Shown here: positions 61,760 to 64,000 of the stretch, piece after piece
Numbering within the stretch: the stretch's first letter is position 1
How the letters are laid out: each line of letters starts with the position of its first letter
Source of the DNA: Nostoc sp. XA010
GTDB lineage: Bacteria; Cyanobacteriota; Cyanobacteriia; Cyanobacteriales; Nostocaceae
DNA length: 64,000 nt
Assembly: GCF_020829625.1 (NCBI RefSeq)
Contig: NZ_JAIVFX010000026.1
Span: 29,466 to 93,465 of the forward strand
Reading direction: 5' to 3'
Notes under the pieces: generated by a model
The model's input: the letters and a program-made list of their open reading frames with translations, nothing else
Told to the model about the DNA's origin: nothing
The model's database searches: none
Program-made: the position numbers and the translations under genes

Positions 61760-62207
61760 GGCTTCATCATTATATTGCTGGCTTCTGGCAATACAATACC
61801 GAACTTATTACAATCCTCCTTTTTAACTTTTGAAACATTTAACATCGTGGATTAGCTAGGCTGGAAAAACATAGACCCTCCTTATCACCTTCAACGGAAA
61901 GTAGTTAGTAGTCAAAAGAAGCAGGGGGGCAGGGAGCAGGGAGCAAGGGGGAGGGACTGAAACGGAGCTTGTACTCCGCACAAGTCTTGCGTCCTGGAAG
62001 GGCGGGGCTTGTACCCATGTTCCGCTCCGCTTCACCGCTTCTGGGCAGGGATTGCTCCCCCTGCTCCCTGCCCAGAAGCCTCTTCGGTCAGTCGTACTAA
62101 CTACTAACTATTTTCATAATTATTTTATTTACACGCAGTTACTTGATACTTTGTTGATTAACGCCACAAAGGATACATTTATCAATTCTTATTAAAAATT
62201 AATAAAA
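61760..62207. repeat. Spacer with GGGGAGCAGG/CCCCTGCTCC repeats
   Basis: GGGGGGCAGGGAGCAGGGAGCAAGG near 61922-61950 and the complementary CTCCCCCTGCTCCCTGCCC near 62056-62075 form a long hairpin. A GGAAGGGCGGGGCTTGTACC repeat lies between. No gene is seen. Confidence 0.6.
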
Positions 62208-62951
62208 CTAATTAATTACAAACAGCGCCTCCCAGTCAGCGATCGCTTCGCGTTGAGCAATTAACAATTCCTGAATTCCTTTTTGGGCGACATCTAGGAG
62301 TTGATCCAACTGAGTCCGGCTAAAACTGCCTTCTTCGGCTGTTCCCTGGACTTCAATGATTCCCAGGTGTTGATTCATCACCACGTTAAAATCTACTGTT
62401 GCAGCCACATCTTCGATATAATCCAGATCCAAAAATGGCTCTCCATCAAGTAATCCTACGGATACGGCGGCTACCTGTCCACACAGAGGCGATCGCTCCA
62501 ACACCCCCTCTTGCAACAATTTAGAAATCGCATGAGCCAACGCCACAAACGAGCCTGTAATAGCTGTTGTCCGAGTTCCAGCGTCTGCTTGCAACACATC
62601 GGCATCCACAGTCAGCGTGCGTTCTCCCAGCGCCTCAAAATCCACTGCTGCGCGTAAGCTGCGTCCAATTAGACGTTGAATTTCTTGCGTCCGTCCAGAT
62701 AATTTCAATAATTCCCTTTCTTGGCGTTTTTGGGTAGCAGATGGTAGCATCCGGTACTCAGCAGTTAACCAGCCTTTACCAGTTCCTTCGAGAAACTTTG
62801 GAACTCCCTTATTAACGCTAACAGTACAAAGGACTTGAGTATCACCGCATCTTGCAAGAACAGAACCGGGGGCAAAGCGGGTGAAATTGGGGTAAAAGCT
62901 GATCGGACGTAGTTCGTAGGGAAGACGACCGTCAGGACGCTGCCAAGCCAT
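62208..62951 (-). CDS. rph: Ribonuclease PH
   Basis: RNase PH is a phosphorolytic 3'-5' exoribonuclease that trims tRNA precursors. The 247-residue product begins RPDGRLPYELRPI, has SVNKGVPKFLEGTGKGWLTAEYRMLPSATQKR (as motifs), RSLRAAVDFEALGERT and the conserved Asp pair in LDLDYIEDVAATVDFN. Length is normal. The ATG at 62951 is clear. Confidence 0.96.
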   Translation of the reverse strand: MAWQRPDGRLPYELRPISFYPNFTRFAPGSVLARCGDTQVLCTVSVNKGVPKFLEGTGKGWLTAEYRMLPSATQKRQERELLKLSGRTQEIQRLIGRSLRAAVDFEALGERTLTVDADVLQADAGTRTTAITGSFVALAHAISKLLQEGVLERSPLCGQVAAVSVGLLDGEPFLDLDYIEDVAATVDFNVVMNQHLGIIEVQGTAEEGSFSRTQLDQLLDVAQKGIQELLIAQREAIADWEALFVIN

Positions 62952-62965
62952 TGGAGTTGCCTCAA

Positions 62966-63189
62966 GTTTTACAAGTTTTCCAGTAAGCGTAGAGATTTAG
63001 ACACTTCAGTGCCCAGATTCAGCGACTCGTGCAACGCAACTTACCACAACGCGGTTCCCCCCGCAAGTGAGTGGCTCACTTTAGTCGCCTAATTCCTGGT
63101 TATGATAAAATTAGGATTAAGTCTAAAAATTTTAAGTATAACTAAACAACATAACTAAACAACGTAAAAACTTAACTAAGATCGGTTGA
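62966..63189. other. Spacer before the group II intron
   Basis: It contains CGCGGTTCCCCCCGC and an AACTAAACAAC direct repeat. The exon side of the intron would be the sequence just before 63190. Confidence 0.4.
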
Positions 63190-64000
63190 GTGCGTAGTCG
63201 CACCTAACGGTGTAGCAGTTTAGGAAAGCTAGATTTTGAAGAGACTTAAAATCCAAAGAATTAATTGAGTACGGTAGGGCATACCGGAACCTTTGGTGCG
63301 ATTCGTTCAGTCGAAACCTGAACAAGGGGGATGACTGGCAATGGTTGAGCAGGGCGAACGCACGGTATTTCTGAAACCCTTACTGGGTAAGGATATTGAC
63401 GAAAAAATAGGCTAAATTTAAAAACGCCGAAACCCTTGCTATTAAAGGATTCTTATACTTTAGATGCGTTTGCCCTGAATGGTTGAGTAACCCAACTCCG
63501 GGTAGAGTTCGCACTTCAATCCTCAACCAGTGACAACTCAATATCCATGTAGGTGAGGAAATCTAGCCAAGCATTAGCCCAGACAGCTAGATGAGAAAGG
63601 AAAAAAATATTCAAACGATTAACTTGAATTATAACCCAATCAAGAATACACCAAATCCTACTATCCTGGTGCGGGATTAAAAGCACACAAACTACCAGAA
63701 TTCTGGTAGCCCCTACATCCCAGACTGATTATCAAAGGTGTAAAGCGGGGGTGAAAGCAGGAATAGGTGGTAATTGCTGAAAGCACCTACTGCAAGCAAG
63801 AGTCCAATGGGTAGAGAAAGCGAAGTGTCACCTGAACCATCGTCATCCGGTTAACAAGGAAAATAAGCTAATTAATACAATTCATTCCTTGTGTTGGAAA
63901 TATCCGGCAAAGGTAGAGACTATCAGGATTCGTAAACCGTGATAGCGCACCACTCTTAACCTCGGTGGAGAGACACACCCTAAAGGCTCAATTATGGATA
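63190..64000 (+). mobile_element. Group II intron, 5' part (continues past the window)
   Basis: The stretch begins with GTGCG (63190-63194), the 5' consensus of bacterial group II introns. It is followed by a long structured region: GGTAGGGCATACCGG, GAACAAGGGGGATGAC, GTCGAAACCTGAAC, GCAGGGCGAACGC. This matches the style of domain I of cyanobacterial introns. An ATG near 63994 may start the intron-encoded reverse transcriptase. The 3' half, including domain V, is beyond the window. Confidence 0.7.

Overview
This window is chromosomal DNA from a filamentous, probably heterocyst-forming cyanobacterium of the Nostoc/Anabaena type. The evidence is two photosystem I psaK genes, the ado-aar alkane pathway, the pipX-pipY-sepF-proC cluster, dense HIP1 octamers (GCGATCGC), heptamer short tandem repeats such as AACTCAT, GGAGTTA and CTCCCTG between and even inside genes, and many decayed mobile elements. 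No species can be named from the sequence alone.

Layout. 0-9 kb: a partial unknown gene, a secreted cysteine-repeat protein, rpsD, moaA, an unknown possible DNA-binding protein, a BrnT/BrnA toxin-antitoxin pair, an orphan two-partner-secretion exoprotein and a small Cys-rich peptide gene. 9-20 kb: a sugar ABC permease, then a compact metabolic block: ado and aar (acyl-ACP to alkane), accA, a FabG-like reductase, folE, trpF, tandem psaK, an S2P-type protease and der. 20-29 kb: an EcfT-like protein, a chorismate enzyme, pipX-pipY-sepF-proC and a Ski2-like helicase. 29-39 kb: metal and stress functions: a His-rich P1B ATPase, a Rieske oxygenase, a MerR regulator and a copZ-copA operon whose promoter carries a perfect 30-bp MerR-type dyad. 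39-41.7 kb: an rtcB relic and a gene-poor region with a decayed tandem array of small minus-strand units, each ending in a terminator-like hairpin. 41.7-47 kb: two-component signalling genes, one with a degenerate receiver, plus a broken PAS kinase. 47-64 kb: an LpxB-related protein, two MITE-like elements, an Omp85 protein, a Ser/Thr kinase, a CapA protein, tRNA-Ser(CGA), a beta-lactamase-fold hydrolase, D-lactate dehydrogenase, an M50 protease, an FHA protein, pgl, rph and the 5' part of a group II intron cut by the window end.

Themes. (1) Repeat invasion: heptamer repeat blocks lie in frame inside at least three otherwise conserved genes (a chorismate enzyme, a helicase and copA). (2) Decay of mobile and paralogous DNA: two IS200/IS605-type right ends without tnpB, MITE-like elements, an rtcB fragment, a kinase pseudogene and the 39-41 kb array. 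(3) Linked functions: alkane and fatty acid synthesis (ado, aar, accA, SDR), nitrogen/PLP/division (pipX, pipY, sepF, proC) and copper export (copZ, copA, a small membrane protein, MerR).

The most unusual signals are the 39.4-40.6 kb minus-strand array, the two tnpB-less right ends with possible omega-RNA scaffolds, and the in-frame repeat insertions. All product calls come from reading motifs; no database search was run.
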